This document shows, in pieces, positions 25,439-33,014 of a stretch of DNA of 64,000 nucleotides. Numbering within the stretch: the first letter of the stretch is position 1; each line of letters begins with the position of its first letter. A program made the translations under genes and the position numbers. Origin of the DNA: Paracentrotus lividus (Eukaryota; Echinodermata; Echinoidea; Camarodonta; Echinidae); assembly GCA_940671915.1 (NCBI GenBank), contig CALNVZ010003426.1, positions 8,380,237 through 8,444,236 of the forward strand, written 5' to 3'. Under the pieces are notes generated by a model. The model saw nothing but the letters and a program-made list of their open reading frames with translations. It ran no database searches and had not been told where the DNA came from.

Positions 25439-28400
25439 ATAACAACAACAATAATTATAATAGTAGTAACAACAACAACAATGGTACTAATTAATAACTA
25501 ATGATAAATATTTAATAATAATAACAATTATAATAGGAATAATTATTACTATTATTATCTGCTCTCGTCTTTTTCTTAAATGCAGAAATATGAAATCAAC
25601 CTCCCCTTAAAAAATAAAAACAAAAACAACAACAACAAGTATTTTAGATATAAAAATCAAGTTCGTTACCATTATTTAATCTCTGTGATGTTATTGCCAA
25701 CAGAAATTTGAGGGTTCTTTATGAAGCAATGATATAATAACTGGATAGCCAACATGTCAGCCTGATTTAATTGCCATTTTTTTTTCTTTTGAGCTTTAAA
25801 TGTGCTTGTTTTGTTCATTGTTGCAAAAGGTGTTTCTTACTTTCTTCCTTGAGAACGAGACCCTTATAGAAACACTTAAGAAACTGCCTTATTTGTATGC
25901 TTGTTAAATTCCATCTGAGAACTCCATTTTTGCATCATTTATATCTGAATCAATATCTTCATTTTTATTACCAAATATTCACTGTTTTTTACCCTGCCCA
26001 TGCCTTAGGGTTATGCCAGTATTTTGACCACCTACCTAACTCCCCAATACAACTCTAGAAAATCATATCAAATAATTTTGCAAAAACGAGCTTGTTTTTT
26101 ATTATCAATTGCAATTTTCTGAAATATTTATTTCTCCACATGTTAGAGATTACAATTGAACACAAGTCGATTTCTAAGTTATTCACATACATTAAAAAAA
26201 TTAATTGATATTTATGAAATGAAAGAAAGACAATGACAATATGTTTCTTCTTGAAATTGATTTCGACCTAGGGAATTATTACATTTGTTACCATGAATTT
26301 ACAGTGTATTTAAGAATTGGAGAAAAACACGAAAAATCTTGTCTCATGAAATTGTTAAATTGGGATGCACTTTTGCACCAAAAAAAAATGAATGTCGCTG
26401 TAGGTTTAACAGGCTATGGCTTATATACACTGTATTCTCTCACTTGGTTGCAATAGTTTCTTTCATTGATAGTCTGATCGTTTTTTTTCCCCCTTTGAAT
26501 ATTAAATGCTTGCCCATTTACACCCTATATTTGTTTATCTCAGCCAGTTCATGTTCTCTCTCTTTTTTTTCAGTGCTTTGTTTTTTCATAAACTTTATTC
26601 ACCTTCATCTCATTTTATCTAATTTTATTCAACTATGTGTCATCTTGTTCAATTTCGATGATATATTTCTGTTTTTCATCAAATTCTTGCACTCTTGTTT
26701 CATGGTCTCTTGGCTTGTTCATGTAACGGTCATTTCTGTTTGATATTGTCAAGTGTCATTTCCCTGTTAGTCATCTACTTTTCACACTTCGTGTTGTTAT
26801 ATCAGATCTTGTTTAATTTATAACCTTTATAGTTTTAAAAGGCTGTAAGTAACATTTTGGCTGGCTCCTCATCAGATTTCCTTGATTGTTAAACAAGATA
26901 AAAACGCTCCAAATTGTATTGTCTGAAACAAAGATGAACATAAATTCTTTTTGTCCCTTTTTTCGTGGGCCCAGCTGCCACTGAGCAGCTTCAAATGGAC
27001 GTTGCTCTATCCCCCTCTTGTTGAACGCCAAACAAGGTAGCAGCAACTACCGTTTGCAAGCTCTGCTGCAGTGCCCTATAGAGAATGGACTACAGTTCTG
27101 GAAGGTTTATATCCACTTGGTCTAACAGCAGTTGATCCAAATATCTGATTGTCTATACCATATGGGCTAAACTCATTTGGTGTACTAATGATATGATTTT
27201 CCCCTTGGTTTAATACATACTTGGTCTAATTCTCACTTGGTATATTGGAGCAACTCACGAAGTGCTGTAAGAACAAGCAGACCTTAGACAAAATGGACAT
27301 TAGACAAAATGGGAATAAGACAAAATGGTAAATGGCAAAGTGGCAATTAGATGTAAAAGGCAATTAGACCAACTGGTTGTCATGTAGATGAAATGGAATT
27401 AGACAATTTGGGATGAGACCATACGGGTATTATTTAAAGTGGGTTAAGACCAAAAGGCAATTTACTGTTTCAGGAAAGGGCTGGGGGTGGGAGGAAGGGG
27501 CTGTTTGGCAGGTTATGACAGGCTAAGACCGAAAAGGTGGGTTTAGTCGGTTGAGGAAAAAGCTTAAGGGTGGTTAAGGCTGGTTTGAGCACCAGAGGGT
27601 AAGTCTCTCTGCAGATGGTGTTTCTTTATTGTTCATCAATTCCTTGCATCTTAATTCCTCTGTATCCCAACCTCCTTGCCTTCAAGTCTCATGGTCTGTC
27701 TTGTTTCTTTGTTTTTCACTGATACTACAGTGGTGGATCCAGGATAGGGGTAGGGGGCACCACCAAAATTGTCAGATTTTAACATGTACAGTCAATGGGG
27801 GGGGGGGGGGTGCATCCCCTGCTGCACCTCCGTCTGGATCCGCCACTGTAGGCCTACTATGATGTTGTTAGTTGTCATTCTGTCATTCTTGTCCATTGAT
27901 ACTTCCCTCTGGTTTTGTTTCATGTTGTTCAATGTTGTTCTTTCATATTGCTGTATCTTCAGAAGAACGTTGGTTAATTGGTCTGAATACTGTCACTCAA
28001 CGAAATGCCCCAACCACCATTCCTCTAAAAATTGATACATGTATTTGCCTGAATCATGTAGTTTTTGTCATTATTAAACTACATTGTACCCATACATTTA
28101 AAATCTTCTGCATTCAACTTACAAGACTTTTATTGCTACTTCCGACAAGAAAGGATAATTAATGTTTTTCCAATACTTAGTATTATCAGCATGCATCCCA
28201 CTACAGTCTGTGTAAAAAAAAATGGTACAGTCGGGGAAAAAATAATTAAGGTGTGAAATCTTTTCAAATAATGTGTGTATGTGGTACCAAATTAAAGCCA
28301 AAAGATTTTCCTTGCTGATGGGCTTTGTTTTGTATAATTTGCTTTTGTAAAACAAAAGTTATGCTAAATTTTGTGCGACGAGGAACAAATCAAAATTATG

Positions 28401-29872
28401 CACTTCTATTGTTCTGGAGCGCTGAATTCATGGCCTTTATGCGAAACCTACACAAAGGCATGGGACGGGGTGCGAAATATGGATTTTTCTTGATTGTAGA
28501 AAACTAGTCATATCTCAAAAATTACAACACCATATGTGATGAAAAAAATTGCAGAAGAATGTCTGATTTTCCTGCTTTATGAAAATACCAAACAATACCA
28601 GGTTGGGATTAATCTTCGTACTATAAAAAAATGTTTTCCAACTGTACCATTTTATTTGACACAGACTGTATATATCTCTCTTTGACATGACTTTTAGTCT
28701 AGTCTGAACAGTAAACTGTCTATTGAATGACTCAAATATTTACCAACAAATTTAATTAATTGTATGGGCTTCACCCATTATTATTTATAGCATTTTGTTC
28801 TATATCCCATTACTGTAAATATTAATATTCACAGTGTGTTTATAAACTAAATGTCAACTTCTTCAGTACCATAGCACTTGTATACTTATTTGTAATATAC
28901 ATGCATACAATACCTAACTTTGCATATCTAACTAAGTTATGTCACTAAATTGAATTCAATATCAACATGCAGTTAGGGACATCATTGTTTCCCCAAGAAC
29001 AACAAGGTTATATTGGTCCGTGATTGACGAAACACAGTAGCGGATGCAGACTGACGTCACACAATAAAAGCATCGGGCCCATGCGTAAACATAATAGAGC
29101 CGCTATTGTCCCTAGACAACTAGGCCCGACAAATGTATTCAATTCGGATATGTTGGATCCGCGCATGAAACATTTTATTGCCCTGATTGTATGGGGACAA
29201 TAGCAACTACATTATGCTTCTGCGTGGGCCGATACATTTCTTTGTCCGAGTTGATGCTAGATCTGCTTCTCTCGTTTAAACCATGGTTTACACCCTGACC
29301 TATTGTATCACGTTTCTCTACCAACTCATGAAGTTTTCCGAACAAAAAAGAATGAGATTAACCCATTGAACACCAAATTCTTCTATTCCATAGGTTTAAC
29401 AACGTTGTTAATAAGTAAATAGGTTTCTCCCATTGCAGTGCTATCAAATTATCGTGTGATGTCTATTTGAAAGAATTGTAATTTTAACAGACATTCTTTA
29501 AGAACGATTGATCATCTCCAAAATACATGTACTTCTGCTATGGCCTTTTGAATATTTACTGTATAAGCCAATATTTTCGCTTACAGAAATGTTCACGATT
29601 TTGGACTAGTTGGGGAAATTCGTGAGAACAAAATTTCGCGATTTTGGTGATGATTTCATTACTATAAATAGCCGTGTATTGAAGTGGAAATGTTCGCGAT
29701 GACTGACTCGCGAAAATCATAAAAATAAAGTCACCGTGAAAATAACCACGTATACAATAATTTGACAAAGTCGTAACCATTTTCTTTCTCTCCTTTCCTC
29801 TATTATTTGATTATTTTTCCAGGTCATGAACAGCACCAAAGACTGAAAGAAAACCATGAGACTGCGGTATGA
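6383..29872 (+). CDS. DGKZ/DGKI: Diacylglycerol kinase zeta/iota-type (type IV), C-terminal 16 exons
   Basis: The enzyme phosphorylates diacylglycerol to phosphatidic acid, ending diacylglycerol signalling; vertebrate type IV members act at membranes and in the nucleus. Sixteen exons (6383-6553, 7501-7583, 8053-8227, 9324-9394, 9989-10134, 11303-11495, 11936-12044, 13410-13609, 14139-14239, 15022-15174, 16393-16648, 18074-18190, 20664-20767, 21334-21492, 22838-23038, 29823-29872) join in frame into 762 codons plus stop. In order they encode a lysine-rich MARCKS-like segment (residues 5-27), the catalytic domain with [16 protein letters not shown] and [11 protein letters not shown] (about 40-170), the accessory domain (about 190-500), a low-similarity linker (about 510-625), ankyrin repeats (625-745) and a tail ending ETAV. 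All splice sites are GT-AG except one GC-AG. The C1-domain exons were not found and should lie left of the window. Resemblance to vertebrate zeta and iota is about equal; the linker and RWNL favour iota. Ends were set by family similarity and phase, not transcripts. Confidence 0.93.
6583..6614 (-). mobile_element. 25-base fragment of a LINE 3' end, antisense
   Basis: CTTCTTCTCGAGTCCTTTCT is the reverse complement of the LINE tail at 19656-19682. It is probably a very short 5'-truncated insertion; chance similarity cannot be excluded. Confidence 0.4.
6630..6757. repeat. AT-rich inverted repeat around (TAA)n
   Basis: TAGTTTCTGCGCTCTATAAA on the left pairs with TTTATAGAGTGCAGAAACTA on the right, both flanking ATT/AAT triplet runs; a third partial copy precedes them. 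The unit can fold into one long hairpin. Confidence 0.75.
6820..7140. repeat. Possible dispersed repeat in DGK intron
   Basis: The stretch with AACTCATTCCATAGTTTGGG and the following AGCACAAGCAAAAGCTTGAT resembles a dispersed repeat class seen in aquatic animals, and a similarly worded segment occurs at 52060-52190. A perfect hairpin (GAGCTTGACCA/TGGTCAAGCTC) lies at 7050-7079. No coding frame. Confidence 0.35.
7501..7583 (+). CDS. DGKZ/DGKI: DGK exon: catalytic domain
   Basis: Preceded by a pyrimidine tract and TTGCAG; donor GG|GTGAGT. It encodes [20 protein letters not shown] then SQGGPREG; the [10 protein letters not shown] motif is near-invariant in diacylglycerol kinases. Confidence 0.93.
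8053..8227 (+). CDS. DGKZ/DGKI: DGK exon: nucleotide-binding glycine motif
   Basis: Acceptor TATTTCAG, donor AGG|GTAAGT. It encodes [19 protein letters not shown] and [17 protein letters not shown]. The GGDGT loop is the glycine-rich ATP site in which a Gly-to-Asp change abolishes activity in characterised kinases; here it is intact. Confidence 0.95.
8680..8772 (+). mobile_element. CCTGTTGG MITE (TTAA-flanked), copy 1
   Basis: A near-palindromic 85-bp unit between TTAA and TTAT; ends CCCGTTGGGGACTGAG and CGTCTCCAACAGG. Same family as copies at 14287, 16005, 22304 and 22520. Confidence 0.8.
8940..9205. repeat. AG-rich microsatellite
   Basis: Interrupted AGAGAG/GATAGA runs. The long frame on the minus strand is only Ser/Leu low complexity. 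Confidence 0.95.
9324..9394 (+). CDS. DGKZ/DGKI: DGK exon with GC donor
   Basis: Acceptor CCCACAG. It encodes [16 protein letters not shown] and GPVVQLD, ending two bases into an arginine codon. The donor is ACAG|GCAAGT, a GC donor with otherwise perfect consensus; no GT donor nearby keeps the conserved QLDRWNL junction. Confidence 0.92.
9735..9770. repeat. G-run tract
   Basis: Runs of about 14 and 10 G residues separated by TGA, in a kinase intron; guanine quadruplex formation is possible. Confidence 0.7.
9989..10134 (+). CDS. DGKZ/DGKI: DGK exon: accessory-domain start
   Basis: Acceptor AATTGCAG, donor AG|GTAAAT. It encodes [11 protein letters not shown], a charged loop, [15 protein letters not shown] and ALEFHESR. 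The NNYFSLG and EFHESR motifs mark the accessory region found in all diacylglycerol kinases. Confidence 0.95.
10787..10918. mobile_element. Short imperfect inverted-repeat element
   Basis: GGCCCATATTCTGTATGCG and TTGCGACGCATACAAACTGCAGAATATGG pair with a few mismatches around a central loop, about 130 bp. No second copy seen. Confidence 0.55.
11303..11495 (+). CDS. DGKZ/DGKI: DGK exon: accessory domain
   Basis: Acceptor CACTCCAG, donor AA|GTAAGT. It encodes [18 protein letters not shown] and the [14 protein letters not shown] stretch, ending FLNIPK. The family's AGxAFSDFL segment is replaced by RAGGTDLL. Confidence 0.94.
11936..12044 (+). CDS. DGKZ/DGKI: DGK exon: accessory domain
   Basis: Acceptor TTCTTCAG, donor ATA|GTAAGT. 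It encodes [11 protein letters not shown] and [16 protein letters not shown], matching the YCAGTMPWGNP and RHDDGY motifs of vertebrate members. A 94%-like copy of its middle lies in the following intron (12138-12203). Confidence 0.95.
12138..12203 (+). pseudogene. Duplicated fragment of the preceding DGK exon
   Basis: About 62 bases repeat exon positions 11967-12027 with four or so differences, starting AACCCAAGCTCACTTC. The copied frame is still open ([15 protein letters not shown]), then runs into unrelated sequence and a stop about 15 bases later. There is no acceptor or donor at its ends, so it is probably not spliced in. Confidence 0.85.
12594..12680. repeat. (TAA)n microsatellite joined to a retroelement-like end
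   Basis: About 13 AAT units precede ACATTTGTATAGCGCCATCT and ATTCTGAGGCGCA. This combination resembles the 3' end of widespread invertebrate SINE/LINE families, in which a trinucleotide tail abuts a conserved end. The family name cannot be fixed from sequence alone. Confidence 0.45.
12935..13170 (+). pseudogene. Non-LTR retrotransposon reverse-transcriptase C-terminal relic
   Basis: Conceptual translation gives TETWNLS, then [19 protein letters not shown], and in a shifted frame YLGNVKSDE. These match in order the ETW, LEAFEMWIYRRMLKIS and YLGHVxRxE motifs at the C-terminal end of common LINE polymerases. Stops and frameshifts break it. It lies in a kinase intron in sense orientation. Confidence 0.7.
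13410..13609 (+). CDS. DGKZ/DGKI: DGK exon: accessory domain
   Basis: Acceptor GATCACAG, donor GA|GTAAGT. It encodes [32 protein letters not shown] and [14 protein letters not shown], all conserved in type IV kinases. The VDGEPC motif is diagnostic of the accessory domain. Confidence 0.95.
13830..14045 (+). repeat. Pyrimidine-rich tract in DGK intron
   Basis: Almost all C and T on the + strand; the open frame across it is low complexity. Confidence 0.8.
14139..14239 (+). CDS. DGKZ/DGKI: DGK exon
   Basis: Acceptor TATATCAG, donor AT|GTAAGT. It encodes [19 protein letters not shown] and [11 protein letters not shown], a segment specific to zeta/iota-type kinases. Confidence 0.93.
14287..14379 (+). 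mobile_element. CCTGTTGG MITE (TTAA-flanked), copy 2
   Basis: Flanked by TTAA at 14287 and 14376; ends CCTGTTGGGGACTGAG and CGTCTCCAACAGG. The best-preserved member with clean TTAA on both sides. Confidence 0.85.
14829..14892. mobile_element. TTAA-flanked G/C-run hairpin
   Basis: TTAACCCTAATACTC and GAGTATTAGGGTTAA bracket a run of about twelve G, CATTATG and about eleven C. The whole 64 bp folds on itself nearly perfectly. Confidence 0.75.
15022..15174 (+). CDS. DGKZ/DGKI: DGK exon
   Basis: Acceptor CTTGCAG, donor ATT|GTAAGT. It encodes [19 protein letters not shown], then LSPTWCFLD. The insert between the two conserved blocks is short, as in vertebrate zeta. Its 3' end, including donor and start of the intron, is repeated at 15480-15570 and weakly at 16175-16205. 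Confidence 0.93.
15195..15955 (+). repeat. GTG/GAT microsatellite block
   Basis: Pure and interrupted GTG then GAT triplets fill most of 15200-15470 and 15565-15955. Open frames across it are low-complexity and not genes. A copy of the preceding exon end sits inside the block. Confidence 0.9.
15478..15570 (+). pseudogene. Duplicated 3' end of a DGK exon with donor
   Basis: The sequence repeats 15105-15195: ATTCCAGTGCCAAT, the CCTACATGGTGTTTCC block and TTGTAAGTTGAACAGA with its donor. Several substitutions and an in-frame TAG make it non-coding in the original frame. The duplication carried the flanking ATGATG repeat with it. Confidence 0.85.
16005..16079 (-). mobile_element. CCTGTTGG MITE, copy 3 (inverse, shortened)
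   Basis: Reads CCTGTTGGAGACGAGCTGAT and ends CTTAGTCCCCAACGGG; opposite orientation to copies 1 and 2, with about 15 bp lost from the middle. Confidence 0.8.
16175..16210 (+). pseudogene. Third, decayed copy of the same exon end
   Basis: CATGGTATTTCCTTGATT followed by TTCAGTTTAACAGAA parallels the exon/donor junction at 15157-15190, with the donor lost. Short, so it could be over-read. Confidence 0.55.
16393..16648 (+). CDS. DGKZ/DGKI: DGK exon: end of accessory region and serine-rich linker
   Basis: Acceptor ACCATAG, donor AG|GTGAGT. It encodes [19 protein letters not shown] then LYVLDPE, followed by a Ser/Pro-rich linker ([17 protein letters not shown]). The MPDLLV piece resembles the iota linker. 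Confidence 0.93.
16721..16878. mobile_element. GGGGCATTTCATC MITE, copy 1
   Basis: GGGGCATTTCATCAACATTT on the left is complementary to the right end (CCTTTCATGAAATGCCCC). Related to 56413-56553. Confidence 0.75.
17400..18060 (+). repeat. 650-bp pyrimidine-rich tract before a DGK exon
   Basis: The + strand is dominated by C and T (TTCC, CTTT, TCTCC words). Three overlapping long frames here are compositional. It ends at the acceptor of the exon starting at 18074. Confidence 0.85.
18074..18190 (+). CDS. DGKZ/DGKI: DGK exon: acidic linker
   Basis: It follows a 650-base pyrimidine-rich tract. Two acceptors six bases apart (GAAG at 18073 and ACAG at 18079) both keep the frame; the longer form adds two residues. 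It encodes [17 protein letters not shown] and an acidic stretch ([14 protein letters not shown]). Similarity to vertebrate proteins is weak, comparable to the variable linker of iota. Donor AAAG|GTACTT. Confidence 0.75.
18213..18526. mobile_element. GGCC..TTCACAAAGG-type MITE, copy 1
   Basis: CTAGCTTAAATCTGTGGTTT on the left matches inversely CCACAGATTTAAGCTAGGCT on the right; outer ends GGGCCGTTTTCTCAAAAG and TTTGTGAATACGGGCC. Copies at 35114 and 35418. Confidence 0.85.
19421..19682 (+). mobile_element. 5'-truncated LINE with 11-bp target duplication
   Basis: The frame reads [34 protein letters not shown] and ends after MGRV, the zinc-knuckle-like C-terminal end of a LINE polyprotein. It is followed by a short UTR and a GAAGAAGAAG tail. 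ACTACAATCAT occurs exactly on both sides (19410-19420 and 19683-19693), which is the target-site duplication. Confidence 0.88.
20664..20767 (+). CDS. DGKZ/DGKI: DGK exon: linker before the ankyrin repeats
   Basis: Acceptor CTTAAAG, donor AAA|GTGAGT. It encodes a Ser/Thr/Lys-rich segment ([17 protein letters not shown]) and ends LDPLNK. Assigned from open frame, splice sites and compatible phase on both sides rather than from strong similarity. Confidence 0.72.
21334..21492 (+). CDS. DGKZ/DGKI: DGK exon: ankyrin repeats
   Basis: Acceptor CTTTGCAG, donor ATG|GTGAGT. It encodes [19 protein letters not shown], then [20 protein letters not shown], a clear ankyrin repeat (TxLHxAAxxGHxxIVxxL). Confidence 0.95.
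21582..22095. mobile_element. CAGTGCGTCCCAG element with TA flanks
   Basis: TA-CAGTGCGTCCCAG on the left and CTGGGACGCATTG-TA on the right, with AAACCCAACTTTGAGAG inside both ends. About 510 bp. The TA flank fits Tc1/mariner insertion. No transposase motif is seen in the short internal frames. Confidence 0.85.
22304..22395 (-). mobile_element. CCTGTTGG MITE, copy 4 (diverged)
   Basis: TTAA on both sides (22304, 22392); CCTGTTGGAGCCGTGCTGAT start, with many changes in the centre. Confidence 0.75.
22520..22612 (-). mobile_element. CCTGTTGG MITE, copy 5
   Basis: TTAA at 22520 and 22609; reads CCTGTTGGAGACGAGCTGAT to CTCAGTCCCCAACGGG. Inverse to copies 1 and 2. Confidence 0.85.
22838..23038 (+). 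CDS. DGKZ/DGKI: DGK exon: last ankyrin repeat, with alternative stop
   Basis: Acceptor CTTCCAG. It encodes [36 protein letters not shown] and DTELASYLE, matching the vertebrate repeat. The donor at 23039 is GAAA|GTAAGG. If it is not used, the frame runs on through [11 protein letters not shown] to a TAG at 23071. Confidence 0.93.
22838..23073 (+). CDS. DGKZ/DGKI: Alternative DGK terminal exon ending WTDV
   Basis: Read-through of the donor at 23039 gives eleven extra residues ([11 protein letters not shown]) and a stop at 23071-23073. The last residues T-D-V fit a class I PDZ ligand (Ser/Thr at -2, valine at the end), as does ETAV of the spliced form. Possible polyadenylation words for such a transcript are at 24257 (ATTAAA) and 24457 (AATAAA). 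Whether this form is made is unknown. Confidence 0.5.
23639..23883. mobile_element. GGGTGCTAT MITE with TTA duplication, copy 1
   Basis: Left end GGGTGCTATTTCACTTCG and right end CGAAGTGAGATAGCACCC, with TTA on each side. Inside, GAGACGTCTCCG recurs in both orientations. TWA duplication and GGG ends suggest PIF/Harbinger. Confidence 0.85.
24569..25028. mobile_element. ATAGGTTTTCCCGG MITE, copy 1
   Basis: Ends ATAGGTTTTCCCGGTCAATT and AATTGGTCGGGAAAACCTAT. About 460 bp, non-coding. Copies at 38016 and 40137. Confidence 0.85.
25100..25310. mobile_element. GGCCCA...GGGGACAATA repeat, copy 1
   Basis: GGGGACAATAGGGGCTCTAT with GGGCATGGGCTGATAC is shared (both orientations) with 29030-29240 and 55035-55320. 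Boundaries are uncertain. Confidence 0.5.
25375..25565. repeat. AAT/AAC triplet tract
   Basis: Interrupted (AAT)n and (AAC)n with TA-rich spacing; no coding capacity. Confidence 0.8.
27090..27450. repeat. Cluster of TTGGTCTAA/TTAGACAAA words
   Basis: ACTTGGTCTAA-type words in the left half and TTAGACAAAATGG-type words in the right half recur every 15-25 bases, in opposite orientations. A shorter island of the same kind lies at 54845-55010. Confidence 0.65.
27726..27850. mobile_element. 125-bp TA-flanked MITE
   Basis: TA-CAGTGGTGGATCCAG and CTGGATCCGCCACTG-TA form the ends; a G12-13 run is inside. TA duplication fits Tc1/mariner-type mobilisation. Confidence 0.85.
28202..28670. mobile_element. 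CAGTCTGTGT MITE, copy 1
   Basis: TA-CAGTCTGTGTAAA and TTTGACACAGACTG-TA flank 465 bp without coding capacity. Nearly identical to 35525-35994, so both are fairly young. Type: Tc1/mariner-like. Confidence 0.9.
29030..29240. mobile_element. GGCCCA...GGGGACAATA repeat, copy 2
   Basis: CGGGCCCATGCG with GAGCCGCTATTGTCCC on the left pairs inversely with TGGGGACAATAGCAAC and CTTCTGCGTGGGCC on the right. Lies in the last DGK intron. Confidence 0.65.
29823..29872 (+). CDS. DGKZ/DGKI: DGK last coding exon, PDZ ligand ETAV
   Basis: A pyrimidine tract and TTTTTCCAG precede an exon that joins the donor at 23038 in frame. It encodes [16 protein letters not shown] and a TGA at 29870-29872. The vertebrate zeta and iota proteins end in the same four residues, which bind PDZ proteins such as syntrophins. 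The exon is only 50 coding bases and lies 6.8 kb from its partner, so automated models could easily miss it. Confidence 0.88.
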
Positions 29873-31345
29873 CACCAACAAGACACCAGGTGTTTAGAAT
29901 TAAACACTAAACACTGAATGAACCCATTGAGGATGAACAAGAGGCTAGCGTTCAACTCTGGTGCTTAATTGACGCCATCTGCGGTCCATAACACCACGTC
30001 TTAGCGTCACAGGAAGGTTAGCAGTTTCAATACCAACACCAAGGACCAGCCTAACACCAAAGTGTCACATTTCAAACAGGTTTGGTGTAAGAGAATGGAG
30101 TCTATGTGCTTGGCGTTATGATTGAAGAAAAGGTGTTTTATGAGTAGTGTCAGTCACCTACTCAAGAGGAGTGTTTGATATTTGGTAACATTGAAAGTGC
30201 TAACATGTATGTTACAACTCCATATAATCACTTTGTGTTTTTGGTGTTATAACATGTTTGATAACAAAGTGTCAACAATTTGGTGAGGTGTAAAGAAGTG
30301 AAATGAGTTGCTTTGACATTATTGGGCAGTTGTAAAGGCTACTTGAAAAGGTGTTTGAAAATAAAGATGTAAGGTTTTCAATTTTTTTTATATAATATTC
30401 TTGTTTGTTACCACATATTTTACAGACAATGTTCACTTCAGTCGAATTAGAATCCACATGACAATATTCTTAATAGTTACAAATAATTTTAAATCTCAGT
30501 GAAAAGTCTATATTTTGAATGTATTCTTTTTTTAATAGCAACAATGTGCTTCAATTTCTTAGATATGTTCAATTATAACAAATTTTTTATATTTCATGAT
30601 TTACAATTGGAAAAAAAAGCAAGATATGTGAGGCAGATGATGTGGACATTGAAATGGAATCATGAAGGCGTACATTATACTGAAATTTGTTTAATTAATG
30701 TAAAGAAATCACTTTTCTGTTCTTCAAAAAACTAGATTTCAAATTTGCATAGTTAATGATATATATGAACAGTAAATTGTGTTTGGAGCCAAATAGGTTA
30801 TAGATATTTATTCAGGGCACATATTAGCACTATACAATGAAGAGTTGATAATTATGATCTTTGACATGTGGTAGCAATAGCGGTTGATTCATAAGAAATG
30901 TAACGTTCCATATTTACATAACTCCTTTGGGATATGAGTATAAGATACAATCTATTAAAATTACTGTAGGAAAAATCCAATGTAGAGAAAGGTTTTCTGT
31001 GGTTTTGTTTTCATTGTGTTCTGAAAGCCCCACTTGTTTATGGGCTACAACATATATATTTAATTCCTAAAGGTTTTTACTTATTTTTATGAAGATGTTA
31101 TCATTTTGTATTTGAGAAAATGTGTACTTTGGTCATTATATTTGATGAATTATTATTCATGAGGTGGATAAGCCCCTCCCATATAGTCACTTTTAGACCA
31201 ATCAGAATATTGAGTGCAAATAGTTTATGTCTATCAATGAATATACATGAGATATGATATATATGAGTTATTTATAATCTGTATTATAGAAATAAAGATT
31301 GGTTGTATATTGTAATTATGATGAAAATAAAGATATTTATTTATT
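29873..31345 (+). other. DGKZ/DGKI: Likely 3' UTR of the DGK gene
   Basis: No gene-like frame follows the TGA. Candidate polyadenylation signals AATAAA are at 30359, 31291 and 31326; the last two are close together and would give a UTR of about 1.4 kb. The first 400 bases contain repeated AACACCAA/TTGGTGTT words in both orientations. End choice is inference. Confidence 0.5.
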
Positions 31346-32766
31346 AAAAACAGATGTTACAAGATTGCAATACTTCTATAATGAAGTTAATGTAAAAAAA
31401 AAAAATTAACTATAAAAGTGTATAATTATCAGATTTGTGTGATGAAATGAATATAATATTATAATTATCTGCTAAGTTACCTTGAAAATGTCTTGTTACT
31501 GTACATCAAGCCCTGTTACCTGTATAATTTGATTCCCGTCTTCTTTAAAAACCCTATCGAGCAAAATCACAACTATATATCAATGGAAAGTTCAAAAGAC
31601 ATAGAATCAAATAAAAATGGGTTCATTTTTTCAGTATTGCACTCAAGTTGATAACTTATTTTTCTACACCCATCAAATTTTGAGGTATACAAAGGTAACA
31701 TTTGTTATATTCCTGACGTCCTTATAAGGTATAAGTGGAAATTTTGTGCAGTTAAATTTACACCCTGAAGGAACCCAAAAAAAAGTTTGCGCATTTAAAC
31801 CTAGGGACATGGAATTTTCACATGCTTTTATTTTCGCGCCCCTCTTCCATGTACGTGAAATGTGCAAAAATTTATGACTTTTACAGTAAATAAACCAATG
31901 GGCAATGAGATGGAATTGATGAATACCATAGAATTGTGATTTATTCTGCAATGTTATCTAATCAGTCGCCTGTTCCAAGGTAGAAATACCTTTTGATCTT
32001 AAACCTCAAACCTCAAGTTTTTAGTTAGCAGTTAATCGTCTGGTTAATATTACAATTGCACACTCCCCTGATGTATTCTGTGGCTAATTAGGCTTTCCAT
32101 TGATAAAATTAGTTCGTACAGGGTTTTTGAGTCCCATGGCTTTGTCCCATGTATCCCCCAATTCATTTAACACTAATTTGTTTCTTATGCTATTTCCTCT
32201 GTTTGTCATTTGTTCTGCACATAAAAATCCATATTTTAAGCATTCACCAACAAAATTGGGTTACACTTACAAAATGTGAACAAAATTGTAAAATTGTACA
32301 CAATAGCAGAGTGAATGGTATTAGCAATGATGAGTTACAATACATATTTCTACTCTGACCAACTCTCTCTTTTTCTTGGGTGCCACATACTGTATTTACC
32401 TAATTTGTACTTTTCTGTTACTAATATACTTAAAACAAAGGTACTTTTAATAGAAAATATAATATATTATCTATTGTAACACTATATAATTGGAAATCTT
32501 CTTAACTGCCTGCAAAAGTAGAGTCGGTGCATAGTTTCAGTTAATATCTTTTAAACTAGTCACATCTGACGAACAGTAATTTACTAAAATATTTATCTTT
32601 AAGCATTCGTCTTGATATCTCAAAGTTTGTTGATGAATGTCGGTGAAATATAATATATAAAAACAAGCAAGTCATACGTTATCTCTTTCATCTTATGACT
32701 AATTGCCGCCAACGTTATAATGCATCATACCTACATGTAGTGTACAGATTTCATGCTAATGTTTTA
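31346..32766. other. AT-rich spacer after the DGK gene
   Basis: Only short A/T-driven frames; no repeat ends or RNA-gene boxes recognised. Confidence 0.5.
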
Positions 32767-33014
32767 TTAACTCTTTGCCCGCCACATTAATTTAAAGCAT
32801 AAAAAAGAAGACTTTTCTCTTTGATTATTAAAAATAGTAAAACAATATTTGCTTAGTATGAACTACGAGAAATTATGCAGCAGACCCGGTCGTAGCATTA
32901 TCAGTGATTTTCAAATCTTTTGGCCCAGCCATTACAGAAAAAATGAATTATTACGATTGTATAGTAATTAAGCACAATTGTGACTTTAGTCGAACTTGGC
33001 AGGCAAAGAGTTAA
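32767..33014. mobile_element. CTCTTTGCC MITE with TTAA flanks
   Basis: TTAA-CTCTTTGCCCGCCA and TGGCAGGCAAAGAG-TTAA end a 240-bp non-coding unit. TTAA duplication suggests piggyBac or Kolobok mobilisation. Confidence 0.85.

Noticed and set aside
26813-27046. Minus-strand frame with [14 protein letters not shown]
   Set aside because: No family recognised and no splice or start support; possibly repeat-derived.
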